Part shown: piece by piece, positions 44,569-52,912 of the stretch
Position numbering within the stretch: the stretch's first letter is position 1
How the letters are laid out: the number at the start of each line of letters is the position of its first letter
Assembly: GCF_031432425.1 (NCBI RefSeq)
Contig: NZ_JAVKPH010000016.1
Span: 32,668-96,667 of the forward strand
Source: Ruixingdingia sedimenti
GTDB lineage: Bacteria > Pseudomonadota > Alphaproteobacteria > Rhodobacterales > Rhodobacteraceae
Direction of reading: 5' to 3'
Length of the DNA: 64,000 nt
Program-made: the position numbers and the translations under genes
Notes under the pieces: model-generated
Database searches by the model: none
What the model was told of the DNA's origin: nothing
What the model saw: the letters and a program-made list of their open reading frames with translations, nothing else

Positions 44569-45980
44569 GGCAGCAGCTCCTTGAGGCGCAGCAGGGCGAT
44601 GCGTTCGACCTGGGCGCAGGCGGTGGCGAATTCGGTTTCGGTATCGTTGGCGATGCGGGTGCGGAAAGCCGACAGGATCGACGCCTTGTCGTGGTCGCGC
44701 ACGGCGATGATGAAGGGAAAACCGTGCTTGGCGGTATAGGCGGTGTTCAGCGCCTCGAACGCCGCGCGTTCCTCGTCGGTCAGCGCGTCCAGCGCGGCGC
44801 TGGCCTGTTCGGCGGCGGATTCAGCTGTCAGCCGCCGGGCACGGGCGAGTTTCCCCGCAAGGTCGGGATGCGCGCGCAGCACGCCCATCCGTTCGACGCG
44901 GGTGGCGGTGCGGAACACCCGGGCCAGCGCGTTCCACAGCCCCACAGCCCCGTCATGCGCGGGGCCGAGTTCCAGCCCGAAGGCGCGTTCGGCGATCCAG
45001 GGCGAATGTTCGAACACGCCGCCGAAGCGGGCGACGAATGTCTCGCGGTCCATCGCCGAGGGGCGTTCGCGCCGCCGGGGCGGGTGGGTCGCGGCCCAGT
45101 GACGGGCGATGTCGATGCGGCGGGCGAACCAGACGCCGGGGTGCCGCGCGGCATGGTCGAGAAACCGCACCAGCCCCGCGATCTTGCCCGGCCGCCCGAC
45201 CAGCCGGCAATGCAGGCCGATGGAGAACATTTTGGGCGCGCCGGCCAGCCCTTCGGCATAGAGGGTGTCGAACGTGTCCCTCAGGTACTGGAAGAACTGC
45301 TCGCCGGTGACATAGCCCGGCGCGGTGGCGAAACGCATGTCGTTCGCCTCCAGCGTATAGGGGATCACCAGCTGGTCGCGCGCGCCGACCGCGCGCCAAT
45401 AGGGCAGGTCGTCGTCATAGGTGTCCGAGATCCAGTCGAAGGCGCCCGTTTCCGTCGTCAGCCGCACGGTATTGGCCGAACAGCGCCCGGTGTACCAGCC
45501 GCGCGGGGGGCTGCCCGTGACCTCGGTGTGCAGGGCGATGGCGGCGGCGATCTGGCGACGTTCCTCTTCCTCGGGCATGTCCTTGTGATCGACCCATTTC
45601 AGGCCATGGCTGGCGATTTCCCAATCCGCCGCCTGCATCGCCGCGACCTGTTCGGGGCTGCGGGCCAGCGCGGTCGCCACGCCATAGACGGTAACGGGGA
45701 TCCCCCGCCCGGTGAACAGCCGGTGCAGCCGCCAGAACCCCGCCCGCGCGCCGTAATCGTAGAGCGATTCCATGTTCCAGTGCCGCTGCCCCGGCCAGGG
45801 CTGCGCGCCCGCGATGTCGGACAGGAACGCCTCCGACGCCGCATCGCCGTGAAGCACGCAGTTCTCGCCCCCCTCCTCGTAGTTCAGCACGACGGAGATG
45901 GCGATGCGCGCCCCCCCGGGCCAGGCGGGGTCGGGGGGCGTGGCGCCATGGCCCAGAAGGTCGCGGGGGTAACGGGTCAT
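44565..45980 (-). CDS. Fused allantoinase PuuE / OHCU decarboxylase UraD
   Basis: A 471-residue fusion. Residues ~1-305 form a polysaccharide-deacetylase-type allantoinase (ISVVLNYEEGGENC, NMESLYDYGARAGFWR, ASHGLKWVD, GWYTGRCSANTVRL). After a proline/arginine-rich linker, residues ~310-471 are OHCU decarboxylase (MDRETFVARFGGVFEHSPWIAE, LRAHPDLAGKLA with the catalytic His, KHGFPFIIAVRDHD). The two activities convert OHCU to allantoin and allantoin to allantoate. The start at 45980 gives the canonical MTRYPRDLLGHG. It is divergent from uraH and overlaps the aminohydrolase gene downstream. Confidence 0.93.
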
Positions 45981-46154
45981 CGGGGCATCCTGTGCTGGTC
46001 CGGGCGGATCTGCGGCGCGGCGATGATCGCGCGGGGCGCGGCGATAATCCAGTGCTTCTTCCTCTCGGAAAAGGGGGTGGCGCGGCGGGGGGCAAGGCGG
46101 CAATCTGGCCCCGCCGCCCGTTGGCGGCACCATGAAGCGGAATCGGAGATCGCC

Positions 46155-46517
46155 ATGCCCAAGGGCCGGATTACCACCCATGTCCTCGACACCGCGCGCG
46201 GCCGGCCGGCGGCGGGCGTGGCGGTGACGCTCTACCGGCTGGACAAGGGGGCGCGCAGCCTGCTGGCCGAGGCGGTGACGAATGTCGACGGGCGCACCGA
46301 TGTGCCGCTGCTGACGGGCGAGGACATGGCGGCGGGCCGGTACGAACTGCTGTTCGCCGCCGGCGCCTATCTGCGCGCCAGCAAGCAGGTCGCGCGGGGC
46401 GAGGTGCCGTTCCTCGACCAGATCCCGATCCGCTTCGGCATCGCCGACCCGGATGCCCATTTCCATGTGCCGCTGCTTCTGTCACCCTACGGCTATTCGA
46501 CCTACCGGGGCAGTTGA
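46155..46517 (+). CDS. uraH: 5-hydroxyisourate hydrolase
   Basis: A 120-residue transthyretin-related enzyme that opens 5-hydroxyisourate to OHCU. It begins GRITTHVLDTARGRPAAGV with the catalytic His, carries an Arg-containing VDGRTDVPLL block, and ends in the diagnostic YSTYRGS tetrapeptide region. GGAG lies 6 bp upstream of the ATG. It is 16 bp ahead of puuD, which makes its substrate, and divergent from the PuuE-UraD gene. Confidence 0.95.
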   Translation: MPKGRITTHVLDTARGRPAAGVAVTLYRLDKGARSLLAEAVTNVDGRTDVPLLTGEDMAAGRYELLFAAGAYLRASKQVARGEVPFLDQIPIRFGIADPDAHFHVPLLLSPYGYSTYRGS

Positions 46518-46533
46518 GGCGCAAGGGGCAGGC

Positions 46534-47757
46534 ATGTGGGATCTGGCGGTGCTGGGGGCCTGGGCGGAACTGGCGGTGCGCTGGATCCATGTGATCACGG
46601 CCATCGCCTGGATCGGATCGTCGTTCTATTTCATCGCGCTGGACCTCGGCCTGCGCCGCGACCCGAAGCCCGCCTCGGGTGCGGATGGCGAGGAATGGCA
46701 GGTTCATGGCGGGGGGTTCTACCATATCGAGAAATACCTCGTCGCCCCGGCGCGGCTGCCCGAACACCTGATCTGGTTCAAATGGGAAAGCTATTCCACA
46801 TGGCTGTCGGGGTTCGCGCTGCTGGTGCTGGTCTATTACCTCGGGGCCGAATTCTACCTGATCGACCCGGCGGTGATGGACCTGCCGGTCTGGGGCGCGG
46901 TCGCGATCTCTGCCGGTTCGCTGGTCTTCGGCTGGATCGCCTATGACCTGATCTGCAAAAGCCGTCTGGGCGAGGACAATACGAGGCTGATGATCGGGCT
47001 CTATGTCCTCCTGCTGCTGGTGGCCTGGGGCTATGCGCAGGTGTTCACGGGGCGCGCGGCGCTGCTGCATCTGGGGGCGTTCACGGCCACGGTGATGTCG
47101 GCGAACGTGTTCATGGTCATCATCCCCAACCAGAAGATCGTGGTGGCCGACCTGCGGGCGGGGCGGGTGCCGGATGCGCGATACGGGCGTATCGCCAAGC
47201 AGCGCAGCACCCACAACAACTACCTGACGCTGCCGGTGCTGTTCCTGATGCTGTCGAACCACTACCCGATGGTGTTCGCCACCCGCTGGAACTGGCTGAT
47301 CGCGGGGCTGGTGTTCCTGATGGGGGTGACGATCCGGCATTTCTTCAACACCATGCACGCCCGCAAGGGCCGGCCGTGGTGGACCTGGGCGGTGACGGCG
47401 CTGATCTTCCTTGTCATCATGTGGCTGTCGCTGGCGCCGATGCGTGCGCCGGCCGGGGACGCCGCGCTGACCGGGCAGGCCGCCCGGCTGGCGGCGGCCG
47501 AGGGTTTTGCCGAAGTGCAGGACATCGTGGCGGGCCGCTGTTCCATGTGCCACACGGCCGAGCCCGGCTGGCCCGGCCTGCACTGGCCGCCGCGCGGCGT
47601 GGCCTTCGACACACCCGCGGATATCGCCCGCCACGCCCGCGCGATCTATCTGCAAGCCGGGGTCAGCCACGCGATGCCGCCCGCCAACCTCAGCTTCATG
47701 GAAGAGACCGAGCGCGCCCGGATCGTCGCCTGGTTCCGCACCGGGATGCGGGGCTGA
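46534..47757 (+). CDS. puuD: Urate hydroxylase PuuD (membrane-bound, cytochrome c domain)
   Basis: A 407-residue protein with about eight or nine TM segments in the urate hydroxylase domain (opens WIHVITAIAWIGSSFYFIALDLGLRR) and a C-terminal c-type cytochrome domain with heme motif CSMCH and a distal Met (AMPPANLSFM). It oxidises urate to 5-hydroxyisourate and passes electrons to the respiratory chain rather than making peroxide. The ATG at 46534 is preceded by AAGGGG. A long inverted element follows the stop. Confidence 0.95.
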   Translation: MWDLAVLGAWAELAVRWIHVITAIAWIGSSFYFIALDLGLRRDPKPASGADGEEWQVHGGGFYHIEKYLVAPARLPEHLIWFKWESYSTWLSGFALLVLVYYLGAEFYLIDPAVMDLPVWGAVAISAGSLVFGWIAYDLICKSRLGEDNTRLMIGLYVLLLLVAWGYAQVFTGRAALLHLGAFTATVMSANVFMVIIPNQKIVVADLRAGRVPDARYGRIAKQRSTHNNYLTLPVLFLMLSNHYPMVFATRWNWLIAGLVFLMGVTIRHFFNTMHARKGRPWWTWAVTALIFLVIMWLSLAPMRAPAGDAALTGQAARLAAAEGFAEVQDIVAGRCSMCHTAEPGWPGLHWPPRGVAFDTPADIARHARAIYLQAGVSHAMPPANLSFMEETERARIVAWFRTGMRG

Positions 47758-47801
47758 TGGTGCGTCCCCGCCCGGCGTTCGGTTCGGTGGAGAGTGCGGG
47801 A

Positions 47802-47884
47802 GCCTCCGGCGGGGATATTTAAGGACAGAAAGTGGTGCAGGGCGCGCCCTTCTTCACTTTCTGTCCTTAAATATCCTCAGGGGG
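47802..47884. repeat. Dispersed intergenic element, locus 11 (22-bp perfect inverted pair)
   Basis: Arms 47813-47834 and 47855-47876 are exact reverse complements over 22 bp, carrying GGATATTTAAGGACAGAAAG and then TG, with a 20-bp centre. The left arm extends back into GCCTCCGGCGG. It lies between the convergent puuD and znuA and could act as a terminator for both. Confidence 0.85.
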
Positions 47885-47954
47885 TGAATTGGCGCAGCCA
47901 AGAGGGGGCAGAATGCCCCCTGCGCCGCCGGGCATGGCGCGCGCCGCCCGGGGG

Positions 47955-48941
47955 TCAGCCCTTCAGGCAATCCGCGATGGTGGTGACGAGCCCGCGCATG
48001 AGATCGGCATAGAGCCCCGGGCCCGGTTCCAGCGTCGTGCCTGCGGGGTCTAGCCTGCCGCCGACGCGGGTCGCGGTGCTCTCGGTCGCCGTGGCGACAA
48101 GGGCGGGGTCGTGCTGCGCCTCGGGGAAGATGCAGACCGCGCCGCCCTGCCGCAGGGTATCGCGGATTGCGCCGAGCCGCGCCGCGCCGGGGGCCGCGGC
48201 ATCGCCGAGCGCGATGGCGCCGGCGATGGTCAGGCCGTAGTGGTCGGCCAGATAGCCATAGGCATCGTGGAAGACGACGAAGGGCCGCCCGCCGAGGGCG
48301 GCGAGTTCGGCCGCCAGCGCGCCATCCAGCGCCGCGATCTCCGCCGCCGCGACGGCGGCATTGGCGGTGTAGGTGGTGGCGTTTTCGGGGTCGAGCCGGG
48401 CGAGTTCCGCCGCGATGGCCTTCAGCCAGACCTGCGCATTGGCGGGGTCGAGCCAGGCGTGGGGGTCGATGGCGTCGGGGCTGTGGTCGTGGCCGTGATC
48501 GTCATGTCCGTGATCGTCATGGGCATGGTCGTGATCGTGGTCATGGTCATGGCCATGGTCGCTGTGGTCATGCGCCTGCGCGGCGTCGCCGAACCGGCGC
48601 AGGGTGGTGCCCTCTGCCGTCAGCAGGGCCAGCACCGGGCCCTTGCGCCCGATCCCGTCCAGCGCGCGGGTCAGCCATGGGGTCAGTTCCGGCCCCACCT
48701 GCACCAGCAGGCCGGCGTCGCGCAGCGCCGTGGCCTGGCTGGGGCGCAGCTGGAAATTGTGCGGGTCCGCCCCCCGGTCGAGCAGCAGCCCCGGCTGCCC
48801 CAGGTCGCCCATCACCTGCGCGGCGAGCGACTGGACCACCGGCGTGTCGGTCAGCACCTGCGGCGGCGCCGCCTGCGCGGCAAGCGGCAGGGCGGCAAGC
48901 GGCAGCGTGGCGGCGATCAGGGCGGCGAGGGCAAGGCGCAT
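47955..48941 (-). CDS. znuA: Zinc ABC transporter substrate-binding protein
   Basis: A 328-residue periplasmic cluster A-I binding protein. Signal peptide MRLALAALIAATLPLAALPL then AAQA. Metal ligands are His in RGADPHNFQLRPSQ, His in IDPHAWLDP, His in VVFHDAYGYLAD, and Asp/Glu in the C-lobe. A long His/Asp-rich loop (residues ~120-155, many HDH repeats) is typical of zinc binders. The start at 48941 has GGAGG upstream; an ATG 15 bp earlier lacks one. It is divergent from zur-znuC-znuB with a Zur-like box between. Confidence 0.95.
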   Translation of the reverse strand: MRLALAALIAATLPLAALPLAAQAAPPQVLTDTPVVQSLAAQVMGDLGQPGLLLDRGADPHNFQLRPSQATALRDAGLLVQVGPELTPWLTRALDGIGRKGPVLALLTAEGTTLRRFGDAAQAHDHSDHGHDHDHDHDHAHDDHGHDDHGHDHSPDAIDPHAWLDPANAQVWLKAIAAELARLDPENATTYTANAAVAAAEIAALDGALAAELAALGGRPFVVFHDAYGYLADHYGLTIAGAIALGDAAAPGAARLGAIRDTLRQGGAVCIFPEAQHDPALVATATESTATRVGGRLDPAGTTLEPGPGLYADLMRGLVTTIADCLKG

Positions 48942-48986
48942 GGAATCCTCCGTCAAAGGCGGGTAGCATTGTCTTTGGCGTCAGTA

Positions 48987-49001
48987 GTGATATATTATAA
49001 C
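48987..49001. promoter_or_regulatory. Putative Zur box in the znuA/zur divergent promoter
   Basis: GTGATATATTATAAC is an imperfect palindrome (5 of 7 pairs) and the only AT-rich block in the 81-bp intergenic region. It resembles GTTATAATATAAC-like Zur sites. A single site could control both znuA and the zur-znuCB operon. Confidence 0.65.
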
Positions 49002-49022
49002 GTACCTCGTCAAGGAGCTTTC

Positions 49023-49517
49023 ATGCCCGTCCCTCTCCAGCCGCTTGCGGCCTTCGACACCCACGACCATGCGCAATGCGCCGGCGGCGTGATGGCGCGG
49101 GCCGAATCGCTGGTCGCCGAACGCGGCCTGCGGCTGACGCCGGTCCGGCGGCGGGTGCTGGAGATCCTGCTCGAATCGCACCGGGCGCTTGGCGCCTATG
49201 ACGTGCTGGACCGGCTGGTGGCCGAAGGATTCGCCCGCCAGCCGCCGGTGGTCTATCGCGCGCTCGACTTTCTGGTGGAAAACGGGCTGGCGCATCGGGT
49301 GCGGCGGCTCAACGCCTTTGCCGCCTGCATGCATCCGGGCGAGGCGCATCAGCCCGCCTTTCTCATCTGCCGGTCCTGCAACATGGTGGCAGAGGCGCCG
49401 GCCGCCCGCGTCCGCGCGGCGTTCGAGGCGGCGGCGGCCGAGGTGGGGTTCACCGTGGAACGGCTGAGCCTCGAGGCGCAGGGCCTGTGCCCCGCCTGCG
49501 CGCAGGGGGCGGCGTGA
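49023..49517 (+). CDS. zur: Fur-family zinc uptake regulator Zur
   Basis: A 164-residue repressor with a winged helix (ERGLRLTPVRRRVLEILLESHRALGAYDVLDRL, RQPPVVYRALDFLVENGLAHRV) and metal sites in CMHPGEAHQPAFLICRSCNMVAE (CxxC) and a C-terminal LCPACAQ (CxxC). These Cys pairs fit a structural zinc. AAGGAG precedes the ATG. It is first in zur-znuC-znuB and probably represses the divergent znuA when zinc is sufficient. Confidence 0.93.
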   Translation: MPVPLQPLAAFDTHDHAQCAGGVMARAESLVAERGLRLTPVRRRVLEILLESHRALGAYDVLDRLVAEGFARQPPVVYRALDFLVENGLAHRVRRLNAFAACMHPGEAHQPAFLICRSCNMVAEAPAARVRAAFEAAAAEVGFTVERLSLEAQGLCPACAQGAA

Positions 49518-50296
49518 TGCGGCTGATCACGGCCCGGGGGCTGGTGGTGCGGATGGGCGGCGCGGCGGTTCTGCAGGGCGTCGATTTCCACATCGACAAG
49601 GGCGAGATCGTGACCATCGTCGGCCCCAACGGCTCGGGCAAGTCCACGTTGCTGCGTGCGCTTCTGGGCATCGTTCCGGCCGCGGCGGGGCGGGTGGACC
49701 GGCGGGCGGGCCTGCATGTGGGCTATGTGCCGCAAAAGCTTGCCATCGACCGCAACCTGCCGATGCCGGTCGCCCGTTTCCTGTCGCTGCCGCGGCGGCG
49801 CAGCGCGGCAGAGGTGGCGGCGGCGCTGGACCGGGTGGGGCTGGCCCCCGATCTGGGCACCCGGCAGCTGACGGACCTGTCGGGCGGGCAGTTGCAGCGC
49901 GTGCTGCTGGCGCGCGCGCTGATGGGCGCGCCCGAGATCCTGGTGCTGGACGAGGCAACGCAGGGCCTCGACCAGCCGGGCGAGGCCGCGTTCTACCGGC
50001 TGATCGAAGAGATCCGGGCCGACAGCGGCTGTGCGGTGCTGATGGTCAGCCATGACCTGCATGTGGTGATGGCGGCCTCGGACCGGGTGGTGTGCCTCAA
50101 CGGCCATGTGTGCTGCGAGGGCACGCCGCGGGTGGTGTCGAACGCGCCGGAATACCGCGCGCTGTTCGGGCTCGGCACGCAAGGGGCGCTGGCGCTTTAC
50201 CGGCACGAACACGACCATGCGCATGATCCGGGCGAACCGGGGCACGATCATCACCACCACCATCACGGCGGCCACGACCATCATGCCCATTCTTGA
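49517..50296 (+). CDS. znuC: Zinc ABC transporter ATP-binding protein with His-rich tail
   Basis: A 259-residue ATPase. Walker A GPNGSGKSTLL, signature LSGGQLQRVLLARAL, Walker B ILVLDEATQGLD, H-loop VSHDLHV. The last ~30 residues are a striking His/Asp tail containing six consecutive His, likely binding zinc. The start at 49517 overlaps the zur stop by one base (TGATG); the alternative upstream frame would run into zur. Its 3' end overlaps znuB by 14 bp. Confidence 0.95.
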   Translation: MRLITARGLVVRMGGAAVLQGVDFHIDKGEIVTIVGPNGSGKSTLLRALLGIVPAAAGRVDRRAGLHVGYVPQKLAIDRNLPMPVARFLSLPRRRSAAEVAAALDRVGLAPDLGTRQLTDLSGGQLQRVLLARALMGAPEILVLDEATQGLDQPGEAAFYRLIEEIRADSGCAVLMVSHDLHVVMAASDRVVCLNGHVCCEGTPRVVSNAPEYRALFGLGTQGALALYRHEHDHAHDPGEPGHDHHHHHHGGHDHHAHS

Positions 50297-51083
50297 CGAT
50301 TTCATCGCCCGCGCCGCGCTGGCCGGGATCGGCGTGTCGGTGGCCACGGGGCCGCTCGGCGCCTTCGTCATCTGGCGGCGGATGGCCTATTTCGGCGATG
50401 CGACGGCGCATGCCGCGATCCTGGGCGTGGCGCTGGCGCTGGCCACCGGCCTGCCGGTGGCGGCGGGGACGCTGGTGGTGGCGCTGGCGATGGCGGCCAC
50501 GGTATCGGGGCTCGCCGGGCGCGGATGGGCGATGGACACCACATTGGGCGTACTGTCGCATGCGGCGCTGGCCTTCGGGCTGGTGGCGGTGTCCTTCGTG
50601 CCCGGGCTGCGGGTGGATGTGCAGGCGTTCCTGTTCGGCGACATCCTGGCCGTGGGGCGGGGCGATCTGGGCTGGATCTGGCTGGGGGCGGTCGCGGTCG
50701 CCGGGCTGATCGCTTGGCGCTGGTCGGCGCTGCTGACCGCGACGCTGAACGAGGATCTGGCCCATGCCGCCGGCATCGACCCGGGGCGCGAGCGGCTGGT
50801 GCTGACGCTGGCGCTGGCGCTGGTGGTGGCGGTGGCGCTGAAGGTGGTGGGGGCGCTGCTGATCGCCGCCATGCTGATCGTGCCCGCCGCCGCCGCCCGG
50901 ACGCTGGCCCGCACGCCCGAGGCGATGGCGCTGGCCGCCGTGGGCATCGGGGCGCTGGCGACGCTCGGGGGGCTTGCGGTCTCGCTGCGGTTCGACACGC
51001 CGGCGGGGCCATCGGTGATCGCCGTGGCCGCGATCCTGTTCGCGGGGTTGCTGGCGGTGGCCGCGTTGCGCCGAAAGGCATAG
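50283..51083 (+). CDS. znuB: Zinc ABC transporter permease
   Basis: A 266-residue ABC-3 family permease with about eight TM segments, containing GAFVIWRRMAYFGDATAHAAILG, FLFGDILAVGRGDL, and the conserved AAMLIVPAAAARTLARTP. It forms the channel with ZnuC and receives zinc from ZnuA. Its start lies inside the 3' end of znuC. It is the last gene of the zinc operon, with no clear terminator in the following 89 bp. Confidence 0.95.
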   Translation: MPILDDFIARAALAGIGVSVATGPLGAFVIWRRMAYFGDATAHAAILGVALALATGLPVAAGTLVVALAMAATVSGLAGRGWAMDTTLGVLSHAALAFGLVAVSFVPGLRVDVQAFLFGDILAVGRGDLGWIWLGAVAVAGLIAWRWSALLTATLNEDLAHAAGIDPGRERLVLTLALALVVAVALKVVGALLIAAMLIVPAAAARTLARTPEAMALAAVGIGALATLGGLAVSLRFDTPAGPSVIAVAAILFAGLLAVAALRRKA

Positions 51084-51172
51084 GGCGAACCTTCACCCCA
51101 TCCAGCTTTAGCCGCTTTTGACAGCCCGCCCCCCGCGTGGGACGTTCCGCCTGCCTGTCATGGGAGGATGGG

Positions 51173-52132
51173 ATGAGCGACCTGCCGAAATCCGTTGAAT
51201 TCCACGAGGAAGGCCCCCGCGAAGGATTTCAGATCGAATCGAAGGTCTATCCGGCGGCCGAACGCGCCGCGCTGATCGACGCGCTGTCGCAAAGCCGGTT
51301 GCCGCAGATCCAGGTCGGATCCTTCGTCAACCCCAGGGCAGTTCCCGGAATGGCCGATACCCCCGCGGTGTTCGAGGCGCTCACCCGCGCCCCGGGAATC
51401 GCCTATACCGCGCTGTGGCTGAACGAGAAGGGTTTCCGCCGCGCGGCGGACATGCCGGGCATCACGCTGAACGGCACGCTGATGTTCTACACCACCGACC
51501 GCTTCAGCCTGCGCAACAACAACTGCACCGCCGCAGAGATGCGCGACCGTCAGCGCCGGATGCTGGCGGTCTATGACGAATACGGCGTGCCGCTGGTCGC
51601 CGCCAACATCATCACCGCCTTCGGATGCAGCTATGAAGGCGAGGTGCCGCTGTCGCGCGTCACCGGCATCGTGGACCATATCGTGGACCTGTGCCGCGAG
51701 ACGGGCCGCAAGCTGCCGGTGATCTACCTCGCCGACACCGTGGGCCGCGCCAACCCCGAGGAGGTGCGCCGCCGCATCGGCGCGGTGCGCGACCGGGTGC
51801 CGGAGGCCGAGATCGGCGTCCACCTGCACGACACCCGCGGCCTCGGCGGCGCGAACCTCTATGCCGCGTTGCAGATGGGGGTAAGATACATCGACAGTTC
51901 CATCGCCGGGCTCGGCGGCTGCCCCTTCGCGCGCCACGGCAATGCGCAGGGCGCCGGCAATATCTGCACCGAGGACATGGTGTTCATGTGCGAGGAGATG
52001 GGCATCGCCACCGGCATCGACCTCGACGCGCTGATCGAGGCCGCGCAACTGGCCGAACGCATCATCGGCCGCCGGCTGACCGGCAAGATCATGCATTACG
52101 GCCGCCCCGCGCGGCTGGAGGACAGGGCATGA
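51173..52132 (+). CDS. Hydroxymethylglutaryl-CoA lyase-like (DRE-TIM metallolyase)
   Basis: A 319-residue TIM-barrel lyase. The N-terminal metal/catalytic block is EEGPREGFQIES, metal His are in GVHLHDTRGLGGANLY, and the HMG-CoA lyase signature SSIAGLGGCPFARHGNAQGAGN contains the catalytic Cys. It cleaves an HMG-CoA-like thioester. GGGAGG precedes the ATG at 51173. Its stop overlaps the crotonase gene (ATGA), and CaiB and TRAP genes follow, so the true substrate may be a related 3-hydroxy-acyl-CoA rather than HMG-CoA itself. Confidence 0.88.
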   Translation: MSDLPKSVEFHEEGPREGFQIESKVYPAAERAALIDALSQSRLPQIQVGSFVNPRAVPGMADTPAVFEALTRAPGIAYTALWLNEKGFRRAADMPGITLNGTLMFYTTDRFSLRNNNCTAAEMRDRQRRMLAVYDEYGVPLVAANIITAFGCSYEGEVPLSRVTGIVDHIVDLCRETGRKLPVIYLADTVGRANPEEVRRRIGAVRDRVPEAEIGVHLHDTRGLGGANLYAALQMGVRYIDSSIAGLGGCPFARHGNAQGAGNICTEDMVFMCEEMGIATGIDLDALIEAAQLAERIIGRRLTGKIMHYGRPARLEDRA

Positions 52133-52911
52133 CCGATGACCTGCTGTTCGCGGTCGAGGACGGCATCGCCACCGTCACCATCAACCGCCCCGAGGCGCGC
52201 AACGCGCTGTCCACCAGCGTCTGCAACGGCCTTCACGAGATCTGGGAAAAGGTGGATGCCGACCCGGCGATCCGCGTGGCGGTGCTGACCTCTGCCGACT
52301 GCGGCACCTTCTGCGCCGGGCTCGATCTGCGCGAGGCCGCGCGGCTGAGGGCCGAAACGGGGCAGGATGTCATCCGTTTCCTCAAGGATCCGTTCCAGGC
52401 CCGCATGCGCCGGGTGCGGGTGCCGATCATCGCGGCGATGACCGGCCATATCATGGCGGGGGGCATGATGATGTCGCTCAACAGCGATATCCGCGTGGGG
52501 CTGGCGGGCACCCGGATCGGCATCACCGAAACCCAGATCGGCCGCGGATCGCCCTGGGGGATCCCGCTGGTCTGGATGCTGCCGCAGCCGATCCTGATGG
52601 AAATGACGATGACGGGCGAATTGTACCCGGTCGAGAGGTTCCGCGACCTCGGCTTCATCAACTATCTGGAGGACACGCCCGAGGCCGTGCGCGCGCGGGC
52701 GATGCGGCTGGCCGCCCGCATCCGCGACAACGCGCCCCTGTCGGTGGTGGCGGGCAAGCGCGCGATCCTCAACGCGATGAGCATGGGCTGCGACGCGGCC
52801 TGCGAGGCCGCATGGCACATCTACCGCGATGTCTATGCCAGCGAGGACGCGCAGGAAGGCCCGCGCGCCTTTGCCGAAGGACGGCGCAAGCCGGTGTGGA
52901 AAGGACGATAG
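52129..52911 (+). CDS. Enoyl-CoA hydratase/isomerase family protein
   Basis: A 260-residue crotonase-fold protein. Oxyanion-hole parts are TFCAGLDLREAARL and ITAMTGHIMAGGMMMSLNSDIRVGL-like (read AAMTGHIMAGGMMMSLNSD). The Glu-type catalytic position near ETQIGRGSPWGIP is atypical, and it carries a hydrophobic MLPQP after it. It overlaps the lyase gene by 4 bp and CaiB begins one base after its stop. It presumably hydrates or isomerises the acyl-CoA handled by this cluster. Confidence 0.87.
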   Translation: MTDDLLFAVEDGIATVTINRPEARNALSTSVCNGLHEIWEKVDADPAIRVAVLTSADCGTFCAGLDLREAARLRAETGQDVIRFLKDPFQARMRRVRVPIIAAMTGHIMAGGMMMSLNSDIRVGLAGTRIGITETQIGRGSPWGIPLVWMLPQPILMEMTMTGELYPVERFRDLGFINYLEDTPEAVRARAMRLAARIRDNAPLSVVAGKRAILNAMSMGCDAACEAAWHIYRDVYASEDAQEGPRAFAEGRRKPVWKGR

Positions 52912-52912
52912 C

